Shown here one piece after another: positions 24,091 through 34,068 of a stretch of 57,041 bases of DNA (its first letter is position 1; the number at the start of each line of letters is the position of its first letter). The notes below the pieces were generated by a model that was not told the DNA's origin, searched no databases, and saw only the letters and a program-made list of their open reading frames with translations. The position numbers and the translations under genes were made by a program. The DNA comes from Candidatus Gastranaerophilales bacterium (GTDB lineage Bacteria > Cyanobacteriota > Vampirovibrionia > Gastranaerophilales > Gastranaerophilaceae). Where the stretch lies: NCBI GenBank assembly GCA_944323875.1, contig CALUUH010000010.1, positions 1 to 57,041 on the forward strand. The letters are read 5' to 3'.

Positions 24091-25209
24091 TTATGAATCA
24101 AGATGTGAAGTTACACCCATGGAGGTATTTTTATCTATTTCTATTGTGTGACGGATTATTGCATGAGCCATCAGCAAAAGATACGGATTAATTTCGTTTG
24201 TATTGGACATATTAATTTTTGCCTGCGGCTTGTCCTGAGTGACTTTCTTTTCTTCCACCGTGGAGAAATTAACATTTGACTGTACTGAATAGTGTTTTTC
24301 TTCTCCTTCAAGACGCAAAAGCAGTTCTTCTTTCGGAAATTTTTGAGAACATTCAATATTTATATGGACAGAATTTTTGCTTTCAAGTATTAAAACAGCC
24401 GTAACAATCCCGTAGTTTATTGTGCTTATGGTAATTGTTAATATACTTTCATCAGCTTCTGAGCCTTCTGCGGTTTCTATATCCAGATCAAATCCGACAC
24501 CTTCCTGCAATGGCAGCCACGGAAGATATAAAAGTAAAAGTGTTTTTAATGTCTGGGCGTTGTCACCTTGAGAGGCAAGTGCTACACTTGCGTTGATGAG
24601 CTTTGCAGTATCTTTAAGCTGGCTCAAATCCGAAACCCCTTGCTTGGCAGCTCCGGCCATTGCCATTATTAATTTAGTTACAGCGTCTTTTCCGTTGGCC
24701 TGAATAAGCGCTGAAATATCAGCAAGATTAATCATACCATTGGAGAGTATAGGCAAATTTTTCAATGAAGATGATAGTTGATTTAACAGAGTCTGATTTG
24801 TAAGCGTTGCAGTTGAGCCCGGAAGAGATAACCCCTGTAACTGAGCCAGAATTTGTGCCTGCGTCTGGGAAAGGAAATTTCTGTGAGCCGCAAGCTGTTG
24901 GTTAAATCGCTGCTGAAACTGCGCATTTGATATATTTTGCTGCAAAATAAAGATTAATTCATTAAGGTTTCGCGGCAGTTTCATCAAATCTTTTATATAA
25001 ACAGAACGATCGGCTCCGCCAAAATTAGCCATCTGAGTATTTGCAGCCGCATTTTTAGCGGTCTGCGCGGCGGCCTGAGCAGATGTTTGAGCGACATTGT
25101 TATTAAACTGTGCCTGTTTAGCTGCAGCATTTTGTGAGGCTCTGTTTACATTCAGCGCCTGATAGTTTACGAATTTAGAAATTAAATGACCCAGGTTAAA
25201 GTCGCTCAT
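24091..25209 (-). CDS. Hypothetical protein, Ala/Gln-rich with a FliK-C-like region
   Basis: 372 residues. The first 130 are Ala/Gln/Asn-rich and helical; the centre is hydrophobic (LLLLYLPWLPLQEGVGFDLDI), followed by beta-rich TITISTINYGIVTAVLIL and a helical tail. This arrangement recalls the C-terminal domain of FliK/YscP-type length-control proteins, but no flagellar gene is nearby and the match is weak. TATAAT lies 9 nt before the ATG with no ribosome site, so the mRNA leader would be only a few nucleotides. Confidence 0.6.
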   Translation of the reverse strand: MSDFNLGHLISKFVNYQALNVNRASQNAAAKQAQFNNNVAQTSAQAAAQTAKNAAANTQMANFGGADRSVYIKDLMKLPRNLNELIFILQQNISNAQFQQRFNQQLAAHRNFLSQTQAQILAQLQGLSLPGSTATLTNQTLLNQLSSSLKNLPILSNGMINLADISALIQANGKDAVTKLIMAMAGAAKQGVSDLSQLKDTAKLINASVALASQGDNAQTLKTLLLLYLPWLPLQEGVGFDLDIETAEGSEADESILTITISTINYGIVTAVLILESKNSVHINIECSQKFPKEELLLRLEGEEKHYSVQSNVNFSTVEEKKVTQDKPQAKINMSNTNEINPYLLLMAHAIIRHTIEIDKNTSMGVTSHLDS

Positions 25210-25250
25210 ATTATAACTATTATAACGATTTTTTGCAAAATGTCCAGAGG

Positions 25251-26240
25251 CTATTTACGTATTGGCAAATATGACTGCGGATAGTTATAATCTTCCTTAA
25301 AACCTAAATGACGGTACATTTTAAGCGCCTGAAAATTATTTGTTTCCGTACAGGTATTAACTTCTGTAATAGGGCGGTTTTCGTAATCAACAAGCTGTAA
25401 TATTTTTTGAAGAGAATTTTTCAGCATGTGTTTTGAAAGTCCCCGGCCCTGATGATCTTTTTTTATAGCAACAATCGGAATATTTACGATTTTCCCGCCG
25501 GTTAAATTCATAAAACAGAAACCGACCGGAATGTTATTACACAAAAGAACGCTTGTTGCTTCCGGTAAGAATTCCGCATAAATATTGTTTACGATTTTAG
25601 ACAAAATATCATGAGTTCCGTCAAGCGACTTAAATCTAGGGTCAAAAAGCGCATCCGCACTATCTTCAAAGGCCTCCTGCACAATCGGAACAGCTTCCTT
25701 AAAGTATTCGTCTGACCATTCAACAATTTTGTAGCATGCATCCATATCATTTAATCTTGAGAGGTTTAATATATCGCGGGAATTTGTTCCGTGCATCAAA
25801 AATCTCAATACTGCAATACCGACAAACCGAAATCCATATCTTGCCAGTTCACTTATTATTGTTTTTTGTTCCCCGAGCATAGGATAACATACGATTTTAT
25901 CTTCGCGTTCTTGTTTAGTCTGCTCCAGAAACTCCTGAACCAAATACCGGCTGCGGCCAAGAAGATTTTCCATATTAAGACAGTGTATTATGTTTAGCTC
26001 TATTGCTTCTGATATTGCCGTTGTATAAACGCAAAACGCAACAGCAATGGAATTTTCATACATAACCAGACAATTAATCAATCCTTTTTCATAGGATTCA
26101 ATAAAATCGTCAAATCCCAGCGGAGCCAGTTCAAATTTGTATTCAGAAACAGCTCTGTTCACAAAATCTTCATAAACGGTTTCAAAGCTCACATAATCTT
26201 TGGGTTCAAGTTTTTTTACTATAATATTTTCTTCTTCCAT
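25251..26240 (-). CDS. GNAT-family N-acetyltransferase
   Basis: About 330 residues, probably a tandem arrangement: an N-terminal degenerate GNAT-like half (1-150) and a C-terminal canonical half with KKDHQGRGLSKHML as the acetyl-CoA pyrophosphate loop and NFQALKMYRHLGFKE near the end. Substrate unknown. The second Met (26240) is chosen because AAGG lies 9 nt before it but only 3 nt before the first (26246). It lies 26 nt downstream of ribBA on the same strand. Confidence 0.85.
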   Translation of the reverse strand: MEEENIIVKKLEPKDYVSFETVYEDFVNRAVSEYKFELAPLGFDDFIESYEKGLINCLVMYENSIAVAFCVYTTAISEAIELNIIHCLNMENLLGRSRYLVQEFLEQTKQEREDKIVCYPMLGEQKTIISELARYGFRFVGIAVLRFLMHGTNSRDILNLSRLNDMDACYKIVEWSDEYFKEAVPIVQEAFEDSADALFDPRFKSLDGTHDILSKIVNNIYAEFLPEATSVLLCNNIPVGFCFMNLTGGKIVNIPIVAIKKDHQGRGLSKHMLKNSLQKILQLVDYENRPITEVNTCTETNNFQALKMYRHLGFKEDYNYPQSYLPIRK

Positions 26241-26272
26241 TGCCATAATCCTTAATTGTTTCCAGATAAATG

Positions 26273-27481
26273 TTAATTAAACATGTGGTGCATTTTTTCT
26301 TTTTTGGTGTTCATATACCGCTCATTGTACTCATTTATAAATGGCGGTATTTTAACTATATCATGAATTTTTAATCCGTAACCCTTTAAACCGATGATTT
26401 TTTTCGGATTGTTTGTAATGAGATTAAAATTATTAAAACCTAAATCCAGTATAATTTGTGCGCCGACACCATAATCGCGCAAATCAGGCTGAAAACCTAA
26501 GGAAATGTTTGCTTCAACAGTATCCTGCCCGCATTCTTGCAAATGATAGGCCTTAATTTTATTTACAAGCCCTATTCCGCGGCCTTCATGCCCGCGAAGA
26601 TAGACAACAGCACCTTTGCCGTAGTCGCTTATCATTTTAAGTGCGCTGTGCAGTTGATAGTTGCAGTCACATTTTAGACTGTGAAAAATATCACCGGTCA
26701 GACACTCGCTGTGCACGCGAATAAGCGGAATTTTATCAGAACCGTCGTCTTTTACAAGTGCAACATGCTCCTGATTAGTAAGCGTGTTTCTATAGCCGTA
26801 AATCTCAAATTCGCCAAACTGTGTCGGCAAATGCGCTTCGGCTTCTCTTACCACAATTCTTTCTGATTTTAAGCGGTACGCGATTAAATCAGCCACAGTA
26901 ATGAATTTGATATTATGTTTTTGCGCAAATTCAAAAAGTTCTTCTCTGTGCGCCATGTGACCGTCTTTAGCCATAATTTCACACATTGCGCCTGCCGGCA
27001 CATGACCTGCGAGCCTTGCTAAGTCAACAACAGCTTCGGTGTGTCCTGTTCTTTGCAGAACACCGCCTCTTCTTGCAACACAAGGGAATAAATGCCCCGG
27101 ACGACGCAAATCAGACGGTCTTGCATCAGGTGCAAGAGCTACCTCTATTGTTTTTGCACGGTCAAATGCGGAAATTCCGGTTGTAACTCCGTATTTTTCT
27201 GCCGCATCAATACTTATTGTAAAAGCGGTTTTCATACTTTCAGTATTCTGTTCTACCATTTGAGGCAACTCAAGTTTTTCCGCTATTTCGTGCGATATAG
27301 CAAGACAAACGAGTCCTTTGCATTCATTTGCCATAAAATGAATAATTTCAGGCGTAACCATTTGTCCAGAGCAAATCAAATCACCTTCGTTTTCACGTTC
27401 TTCATCATCGGCAACTATAATTGGTTTACCGGCTTTAAAATCTTCCAATGCTTCTTCAATTGTATTAAATTTGTATTCCAT
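26273..27481 (-). CDS. ribBA: Bifunctional DHBP synthase / GTP cyclohydrolase II
   Basis: 402 residues joining two riboflavin-pathway enzymes: RibB (1-200; [27 protein letters not shown]), which makes 3,4-dihydroxy-2-butanone 4-phosphate from ribulose 5-phosphate, and RibA (about 205-402; zinc-site cysteines in [25 protein letters not shown]), which opens GTP. Its ATG overlaps the TAA of ribE by one base. ribD and ribH are not in the window and no FMN riboswitch is visible upstream of ribE. Confidence 0.97.
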   Translation of the reverse strand: MEYKFNTIEEALEDFKAGKPIIVADDEERENEGDLICSGQMVTPEIIHFMANECKGLVCLAISHEIAEKLELPQMVEQNTESMKTAFTISIDAAEKYGVTTGISAFDRAKTIEVALAPDARPSDLRRPGHLFPCVARRGGVLQRTGHTEAVVDLARLAGHVPAGAMCEIMAKDGHMAHREELFEFAQKHNIKFITVADLIAYRLKSERIVVREAEAHLPTQFGEFEIYGYRNTLTNQEHVALVKDDGSDKIPLIRVHSECLTGDIFHSLKCDCNYQLHSALKMISDYGKGAVVYLRGHEGRGIGLVNKIKAYHLQECGQDTVEANISLGFQPDLRDYGVGAQIILDLGFNNFNLITNNPKKIIGLKGYGLKIHDIVKIPPFINEYNERYMNTKKEKMHHMFN

Positions 27482-28122
27482 TATAAAAATCCATTCTCTT
27501 GCAAAAAGTTTTCGGTAATATTACTTACATTATTATTCGGGGATAATAATTTTTCAACATATCTTCCTAAAATATCTGTTTCAATATTTACGGCATCACC
27601 GGTATAAAGATATGAGAACGTCGTATTGTTAAATGTATGCGGTATAATAGCAGTTTTTACGATATTGCCGCTGAGTTCAGCAACAGTTAAACTGACTCCG
27701 TTTATTGCAATAGAGCCTTTATGAACAACATATTTACATTCATTTGCAGGAATTTCAAAATACAGTTCATAAAATTCATTCAGGTCTACTTTTTTTATAA
27801 ACTTTCCGACGCAATCAACATGCCCTTGAACAATGTGACCGCCCATACGTGCGGTTGGAGTAAGTGCGCGTTCAAGATTAACCGGCATTCCCTGTCTCAA
27901 ATCGTTGAAAGTAGTGACATTTAGTGTTTCTCTACTTACCTGAACAGTAAATGAAGAATTATCGAATTTTATGACCGTCTGACAGCAGCCGTTAATTGCA
28001 ATACTGTCGCCGTATTTTACATCATCAAGTATCTCATGACAGGAAACAACGAGTCTTGCTCCGCTGTATTCAGGTAAAAATTCCTTGACGTATCCTATTT
28101 CTTCTATAATCCCTGTGAACAT
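27481..28122 (-). CDS. ribE: Riboflavin synthase alpha chain
   Basis: 213 residues, two lumazine-binding repeats. Starts MFTGIIEEIGYV, the family N-terminus; GGHIVQGHVDCVG in repeat 2. Dismutates two 6,7-dimethyl-8-ribityllumazines to riboflavin. The start at 28122 is fixed by homology and by TGTTATAAT ending 6 nt upstream, so a longer frame from 28140 is wrong and the mRNA is probably leaderless. Coupled to ribBA by TAATG. Confidence 0.96.
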   Translation of the reverse strand: MFTGIIEEIGYVKEFLPEYSGARLVVSCHEILDDVKYGDSIAINGCCQTVIKFDNSSFTVQVSRETLNVTTFNDLRQGMPVNLERALTPTARMGGHIVQGHVDCVGKFIKKVDLNEFYELYFEIPANECKYVVHKGSIAINGVSLTVAELSGNIVKTAIIPHTFNNTTFSYLYTGDAVNIETDILGRYVEKLLSPNNNVSNITENFLQENGFL

Positions 28123-28137
28123 AATTAGATTATAACA
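28123..28137 (-). promoter_or_regulatory. Leaderless-type promoter of ribE-ribBA
   Basis: Minus strand TGT-TATAAT (28129-28137), 6 nt (CTAATT), ATG. The geometry leaves no space for an FMN riboswitch. Confidence 0.7.
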
Positions 28138-28185
28138 CAAAAATCTCTCTTAATTTTTTAGCCAGTCTGTTTTCAATATGTGTTT

Positions 28186-29232
28186 CTATATTACCGTTTT
28201 ATAGCAGTATTCCGGATGCTGCTTCAGAGCAATTTCTATCTGATTAAAAGAAAGAAGCCCTTGTGTTGCTCCAAATTTTGATACCGCACCTGCCGAATTT
28301 ACAGACGCATACATCAAAGATTTACCAATATCACTTCCTGTTCGGCCTAATGCAGCGCAAAATGTTGAGGCAAAAGCATCACCTGCACCAAGTGTAGAAA
28401 CTACAGGACCTTCAAAAACCGGACATATATAAAAGGTCTTACCATCATAAGCATAAGCACCATTTTTGCCGTCTGTAATGACAATTACCTGATAATCTCT
28501 GACTTTTAATTTCTTCAACATATCTTTTACATCCGGATGTATAGGCTCTTCTGAATATTTGACCTCTCTTGTATCCGGTCGTTCCTGAATTTGAGTAGCC
28601 AGTGAAGCTTCTTCTTTATTCATAACTACGATATTGGCATTTTCAAGTATTTGTTTCAGGTAGCTAAATCCTTTTTTGATACTTGAAGATCCGGCATTAA
28701 AACATACAAATACGTTATTTTCGTGTGCAAATGTCGCAATGTCATCAAGAACTTTTGTGCTGTCGCCGTTTAGCGGGGCAATATATAACAATTTTGCGTT
28801 TTTTATAGCATCAAAATTGATATCTTTCTTTTCCAGTTTTGCATTTGCTCCGCGGTGCGCCAAAACAGTTCTGTCACCCTGAAAGCTTACAAGTATTATT
28901 GAAAATCCTGTGCTTAAATTCCCATCCTGTATTATATTACTTAAATCCACATTTTTATCTTTAAAAGATTCTAAAACACCGTCAGAATATATATCATCTC
29001 CGATTTTGAATATAGCGCTTGTTTTTAATCCTAAATTGGCAAAATTCACCGCGGTATTGACACCGCCGCCGCCAACCTGAGAGGTAAAATCTGATATCTC
29101 AACTTTTGCACCGTATGGATAACTCATGAATTCTGATTTTTTATTTTTTGTGTATACAGAAACTATATTTGCATCGTCACTTTCTACAAATACGTCCATT
29201 GTTGCACTTCCGATTGTTATTACATCACACAT
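28186..29232 (-). CDS. PfkB-family carbohydrate kinase
   Basis: 348 residues, ribokinase fold. N-terminal GGGGVNTAVNFANLG, middle FNAGSSSIKKG and catalytic GAGDAFASTF near residue 290, where the Asp is the base. An acidic insertion near 205-230 is unusual. The sugar is not predictable; ribokinase or adenosine-kinase-like enzymes are closest. GAGGAGG ribosome site 7 nt before ATG. It lies upstream of ribE but ribE has its own promoter. Confidence 0.88.
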   Translation of the reverse strand: MCDVITIGSATMDVFVESDDANIVSVYTKNKKSEFMSYPYGAKVEISDFTSQVGGGGVNTAVNFANLGLKTSAIFKIGDDIYSDGVLESFKDKNVDLSNIIQDGNLSTGFSIILVSFQGDRTVLAHRGANAKLEKKDINFDAIKNAKLLYIAPLNGDSTKVLDDIATFAHENNVFVCFNAGSSSIKKGFSYLKQILENANIVVMNKEEASLATQIQERPDTREVKYSEEPIHPDVKDMLKKLKVRDYQVIVITDGKNGAYAYDGKTFYICPVFEGPVVSTLGAGDAFASTFCAALGRTGSDIGKSLMYASVNSAGAVSKFGATQGLLSFNQIEIALKQHPEYCYKTVI

Positions 29233-29353
29233 GATTAATCCTCCTCTATACTTTTATATTATCATAAAAATTGTAAATTAATATTAAATAATAGCAAAAA
29301 AATCCTTGTTTAGAAGTTAGTTTTAAAGCATAAGTTTAATATAGGAAAAGAAA

Positions 29354-31561
29354 ATGAAAATACAACCCCAATTATTTATTACCCCAAAAAACAATACCCC
29401 TAACCATTCTCAAGTCAAATCAGAAGCAGCAGAGCCAATCCGTAATAAATTATATAACCCGATTTATTACAGAGATTATAATATATCTTTTGGCGCGCGT
29501 CTTTTCAGAACACCGGCTAATTTCTATGCGCAGCCTTTTAATCAGACCGGTATGCCTCAAACAATGAAAACCTATCTCAATGACGATTATGAAGATCGTC
29601 AGAATATGCCGCCGGCTCAAATGATGAAAATAGTTTTTGAACCGCTTAAATATGCGGATAATCTGGAAGAAGTTAAAGAACTTTTTCCGGATGAACCATT
29701 GTTTGAAAATCTGAGTTCAACACCGACACGAAAAGCACGCACAGGCGTACTTGCTGAAATTGATTTAATGAAAGATGAAAACTCTATGCTTTTCAAAAAC
29801 ACTGACGATACTCTTGGCATGTATCTGCTCAAAAAAATATATCTGGAGGGTAAATCCTTAAAAGAAATTAATAAAGATTTTCAAAATGATATTTCCTCTG
29901 AATTTAACGGCTTAAGCCCTATTGATTATACAACAATGTCCGCTTACGGAATAAAGATGCCAAATCAAGGTTTCTGGAAATCTTTCCTCGCAACCCGTGA
30001 AGATTTTCCGTATGAATACAAGCCGCGTAAAGAATACAGGCGTACAGTTGATGCCGCAAATCAAAAACAAGAAAAAGAACTTTCTCTGGAAAGTATAAAA
30101 AAACACGCTGAACAAAAGCCGGTTAAAGGTAAATTTGATACGGTCAAAGACTGGGAGATTGATAAACTTGCTGATGCTATGATTACAGGCAAGGGAAATG
30201 AAGAAGAAACCCGCAGAATTTTAAAGAAAAAAAATCTCCAAAATTCAGAAAGTTCAAACTTTGTGATGAAATACATGTGGGCGATCATGCCGATTGTACT
30301 TGAAAAAACAAATGCGTCAGCTGAGATGAAAAATTTCTGGGCGACTTATGACACGGCCAACAAGTCACAAAAAGATATAATGAGTGCTTATTGGCGTACA
30401 ACTCCGCAAATGCAGGCGCTTCAATCGCTTATGATGAAAGATACTATAAAACTCTTTATGGAGGCTTATGGGGTTGACGGTAATAATGAGGAATTTCAAC
30501 AGCTCCTAAAGTATCCTGCTGAAATTGCCGAAAGACGTAAGCAGTTTGATAAAGCCCATGATCTTAAACAAAAAGAATATGATGAGATGTTTGCTGAATT
30601 AGACAGTCAGGAGCAGTTACAAAATGTGTCTGAAATACCGGAAGAAAACCCTCCTGTATCGGAAGAAATAGCAGATCCTGACAGATTTGGCCATATAACG
30701 TTTGATACTGCTACCGGCGATTTAACGATATCAGAAACAATAGAAAAACGCTATAACCAAAAAATTCTCAATAGTATGGATGTATACCCTGCTCAATTAA
30801 GAAATAAGTATCTGGCATTTTTTAATAACCACTCGCTTGTTACAAATGAATATAAACTCGTAACTGTATTAGGTAATAACGAAAACATAAGGGCTATTTT
30901 CCCTGATATAATGACAATTGATGAGGTGAAAGCGGTTACCGGTGTAATAGACAAAGATTTTACTGATGCAGAACCGGTTTTAGTTAACAATCTCAGACAG
31001 GCCTTCATTGATACTTTAGATGAATTTAAAGTTGAAAATGTTCAGAATATATATTGGGAAGATAATTTTGGCGATTTACGTGAAGGTATTGAGCTTATAC
31101 CTGATGATATGAAAGCTAAATTCAAGGCCGTATTAAACCGTAAATATGACTCTTATAAGCAGCCGTTAACTATTTCTGAAACCTTAAAAATTACAAATGC
31201 ATTTTTACAATTACTTGTTAATACTAAGGCTGATGAAATAAGTTCAAAAAATGAATATATGCATGATGCGTTTATGATTGTTCACGATTCTTTAGCACAA
31301 AATCCTCAAATACGCAAAAAATTAAAAGAATTCATGCAGCAAAATAATATTATTGCAAAACAAGGCGGCAATATGCGTGCACTGCTTGACCCAAATGTAC
31401 CGGATAAAATTAAAAAGGAAAAGGCTATTAATTTGATTACCACAAACGAAACTCTTGCAGCATATATAACAAAATATGTGATGAGTTTAGCAAATACAGA
31501 TCCTGAAATATATTTTAAACTAAAGCAGTTAAAGGCAGCAGTTGATCCGGATAAAAAATAA
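29354..31561 (+). CDS. Large hypothetical protein, lineage-type N-terminus
   Basis: 735 residues, no recognised domain and no signal peptide. The N-terminal 55 residues are polar and carry NISFGARLF, a short motif of a type I associate with many uncharacterised proteins of this bacterial group. The rest is highly charged and helical, with an acidic low-complexity stretch near 425-450 (QNVSEIPEENPPVSEE). Could be a cytoplasmic scaffold or an exported effector. Single gene ended by the GC-rich hairpin at 31576-31604. Confidence 0.75.
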   Translation: MKIQPQLFITPKNNTPNHSQVKSEAAEPIRNKLYNPIYYRDYNISFGARLFRTPANFYAQPFNQTGMPQTMKTYLNDDYEDRQNMPPAQMMKIVFEPLKYADNLEEVKELFPDEPLFENLSSTPTRKARTGVLAEIDLMKDENSMLFKNTDDTLGMYLLKKIYLEGKSLKEINKDFQNDISSEFNGLSPIDYTTMSAYGIKMPNQGFWKSFLATREDFPYEYKPRKEYRRTVDAANQKQEKELSLESIKKHAEQKPVKGKFDTVKDWEIDKLADAMITGKGNEEETRRILKKKNLQNSESSNFVMKYMWAIMPIVLEKTNASAEMKNFWATYDTANKSQKDIMSAYWRTTPQMQALQSLMMKDTIKLFMEAYGVDGNNEEFQQLLKYPAEIAERRKQFDKAHDLKQKEYDEMFAELDSQEQLQNVSEIPEENPPVSEEIADPDRFGHITFDTATGDLTISETIEKRYNQKILNSMDVYPAQLRNKYLAFFNNHSLVTNEYKLVTVLGNNENIRAIFPDIMTIDEVKAVTGVIDKDFTDAEPVLVNNLRQAFIDTLDEFKVENVQNIYWEDNFGDLREGIELIPDDMKAKFKAVLNRKYDSYKQPLTISETLKITNAFLQLLVNTKADEISSKNEYMHDAFMIVHDSLAQNPQIRKKLKEFMQQNNIIAKQGGNMRALLDPNVPDKIKKEKAINLITTNETLAAYITKYVMSLANTDPEIYFKLKQLKAAVDPDKK

Positions 31562-31575
31562 ATCGATAAGTAAAA

Positions 31576-31604
31576 AGCGGCGCGGGCTTTGAGCCCGCGC
31601 CGCT
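31576..31604. terminator. GC-rich hairpin between convergent genes
   Basis: AGCGGCGCGGGCT/AGCCCGCGCCGCT, a perfect 13-bp stem with a 3-nt loop, far more GC-rich than its surroundings. Probable shared terminator although T-runs are weak. Confidence 0.75.
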
Positions 31605-31622
31605 CGTCTATTCATTTAAGCT

Positions 31623-33764
31623 TTAACTCAAGTGAGCTTTTTCTTCTTCGGTAACGCCTTTGATTGTGAGGTTAACTCGGCCTTTGTCATCTATTTTGAT
31701 AACTTTGACAATAACTTCATCACCGATATGTAAATGCGGTTCTATAGTATCAATACGTTCTTTGCAAACCTGAGAAATGTGAACCATACCGTCTTTACCA
31801 GGTGCAAGTTCAACAAATGCGCCAATAGGGATAATTCTGACGACTTTACCTTTTAACACCATGCCTTCTTCAGCGTGGAAAGTCAGGTCTTGAATCATCT
31901 TTTTCGCTATTTCAGCGCCTTCCTGATCATTAGACGTAATTGTTACAACACCGCTGTCCTGAATATCAATTTCTGCTCCGGAAGCATCAATGATTTGTCG
32001 GATTTGTTTTCCGCCAGGTCCGATAACAGTTCCGATATCTTCAACCGGAATAGTCATAGTTGTAATGCTTGGAGCGTAAGGTGACATAGGACCAGGTTCG
32101 GTTATTGCTTCTCTCATTTTTGACAGAATATGTAAGCGTCCTTCTTTAGCCTGAGCAAGTGCACGGCGCAAAGTATCGTTTGCAATACCTTTTGCTTTCA
32201 TATCCATTTGCAATGCAGTAATTCCGGTATCGTTACCTGTAACTTTAAAGTCCATATCACCTAAAAAGTCCTCAATACCCTGAATATCTGTTAACACAAC
32301 AGGTTCTCTGCCTTCTTCGGTAATCATACCCATTGCAACGCCGCCTATCATACATTTTACAGGAACGCCCGCATTCATCAATGCCATAGAAGAACCGCAG
32401 GTTGAAGCCATAGAAGTTGACCCGTTTGATTCAAGAACATCTGATGTAACACGAATTGTGTAGCCAAATTCTTCCTGAGAAGGTAGTGCCGGAACATTTG
32501 CGCGTTCTGCAAGGTTTCCGTGACCTACTTCACGTCTGCCCGGGCCTCTCAGAGGTTTAACTTCACCGACAGAAAAGCCAGGGAAGATGTATTTGTGCAT
32601 ATAAGTTTTTTCAGTTTCCGGATCAACGCCGTCGAGTTCCTGTTTCATGCCTGGGCCTGCAAGTGTTGCTACTGAAAGTACCTGAGTTTGTCCTCTTGTA
32701 AACACAGCAGAACCGTGAGCACGCGGGATAACACCAACTTCACACCAGATAGGGCGAACATCATGCGGTTTTCTGCCGTCTGCACGAACACCTTCATCAA
32801 GAATCATTGTGCGCATAATTTTCTTTTCTGCATTTTTAAATTCTTCCGCAACAAAGTCAATGCCTGTTTCTTCAATGATTTTTTTGATATAATCATCTTC
32901 CGGCAGGGCATCAATTTTTTCTTTAACAAGAGTTTTAGCTTCTTCTAATTTGTTCTGTCTGTATTCTCTGTCAAAGTTGTGGTAAGCGTCAAAAATCATA
33001 TCATGAGCTGTTTCATCAATGATTTTTTTGATCTCTGAGGTGTCGTACGGATTAACAAATTCTTGTTTTTCAACACCGCACTGTTTTGCAAATTCAACCT
33101 GAGCTTCACATTGTTTTCTGATTTCAACCTGCGCAAATTCAACAGCGTTCATAATATCATCTTCTGTTACGAATTTACAACCTGCTTCAACCATAATAAC
33201 ACTGTCGTGCGTACCTGCAACAACAATGTCTAAATCTGATTTGTCAGCTTGCTGGTGAGTAGGGTTTGCTATCATATTTCCGTTTTCATCACGAGAAACT
33301 CTAACTGCACCAATAGGGCCTTCAAACGGAGCACCTGAAAGCATCAAAGCACAGGATGCACCTAACATAGCCAGCGTATCAGGTTGATTTTGCTGATCGT
33401 AGCTGAATAATTGAGCAACGATTTGAATATCGTTTCTATATCCTTTAGGGAATAGCGGTCTTATCGGGCGGTCAATAAGACGGGAAACAAGTATAGCTTT
33501 GTCGCTTGCCTTGCCCTCAGAACGGTTGTAACCGCCAGGAATACGTCCGATAGAAGACATTCTTTCTTCGTAATCAATCAATAACGGGAAGAAGTCAATC
33601 CCAACACGTGGTTCTTTAGATACAACACAGTGAACAAAAAGCATTGTATCACCGCATCTTACGGTGACTGAACCATTAGTTGACTTAGCATACTTTCCGG
33701 TTTCGACAGTAACTGTTTTACCGCCGATTTCAATTTGGAATTGTTTAGTTTCCGGTATAGTCAT
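31623..33764 (-). CDS. pnp: Polynucleotide phosphorylase
   Basis: 713 residues; phosphorolytic 3'-5' exoribonuclease of the RNA degradosome. Two RNase PH domains (about 8-225 and 310-540; FFPLLIDYEERMSSIGRIPGG, TRGQTQVLSVATLAGPG, SNGSTSMASTCGSS), then KH (VIGPGGKQIRQI near 570) and S1 (GKVVRIIPIGAFVELAPGKDGM near 630). Start at 33764 (MTIPETKQF) with AAAGGAAAA upstream; a longer frame to 33812 is leader. rpsO, often its neighbour, is absent. The leader contains a GTGCC/GGCAC hairpin that could serve autoregulation. Confidence 0.97.
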   Translation of the reverse strand: MTIPETKQFQIEIGGKTVTVETGKYAKSTNGSVTVRCGDTMLFVHCVVSKEPRVGIDFFPLLIDYEERMSSIGRIPGGYNRSEGKASDKAILVSRLIDRPIRPLFPKGYRNDIQIVAQLFSYDQQNQPDTLAMLGASCALMLSGAPFEGPIGAVRVSRDENGNMIANPTHQQADKSDLDIVVAGTHDSVIMVEAGCKFVTEDDIMNAVEFAQVEIRKQCEAQVEFAKQCGVEKQEFVNPYDTSEIKKIIDETAHDMIFDAYHNFDREYRQNKLEEAKTLVKEKIDALPEDDYIKKIIEETGIDFVAEEFKNAEKKIMRTMILDEGVRADGRKPHDVRPIWCEVGVIPRAHGSAVFTRGQTQVLSVATLAGPGMKQELDGVDPETEKTYMHKYIFPGFSVGEVKPLRGPGRREVGHGNLAERANVPALPSQEEFGYTIRVTSDVLESNGSTSMASTCGSSMALMNAGVPVKCMIGGVAMGMITEEGREPVVLTDIQGIEDFLGDMDFKVTGNDTGITALQMDMKAKGIANDTLRRALAQAKEGRLHILSKMREAITEPGPMSPYAPSITTMTIPVEDIGTVIGPGGKQIRQIIDASGAEIDIQDSGVVTITSNDQEGAEIAKKMIQDLTFHAEEGMVLKGKVVRIIPIGAFVELAPGKDGMVHISQVCKERIDTIEPHLHIGDEVIVKVIKIDDKGRVNLTIKGVTEEEKAHLS

Positions 33765-34068
33765 AATTTTCCTTTCCGGCGGACATCTTGCCCGCCATTG
33801 TGCCTTTGGCACCTTTTGTTATACACTTCTAATGTTCATTTTGATTATAACACAAACATATTACTAAAATAAGTTAGTTCATCACGGATTTATAATTACG
33901 AAAAAATTTATAATAAAAATTAAAAGGTTTACAAAATAAATATCTGATAGAAACAAATCCGTAAAATTTACGACCTTTGTATTCAATGTTACATTTCTTC
34001 ATACAAAAACAATTTTACTAAAGTTTTTAGAATGAAATACCGATTATTAGTCTAATGAAGGGAAAATT
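33765..34068. other. Divergent intergenic region between pnp and the 600-residue protein
   Basis: Minus strand: extended -10 TGTTATAAT near 33843-33851 gives a roughly 75-nt pnp leader with the GTGCC-AAA-GGCAC hairpin. The remaining 200 bp are AT-rich; I see no gene and no clear promoter for the + gene beyond an AAGGGA ribosome site at its start. Confidence 0.5.

Noticed and set aside
24091-25209. Flagellar hook-length control protein FliK
   Set aside because: Only a vague resemblance of the C-terminal region; no other flagellar genes nearby, so the protein is left as hypothetical.
27481-28140. FMN riboswitch upstream of ribE-ribBA
   Set aside because: The -10 box ends 6 nt before the start codon, leaving no leader, and no FMN-aptamer sequence is visible.
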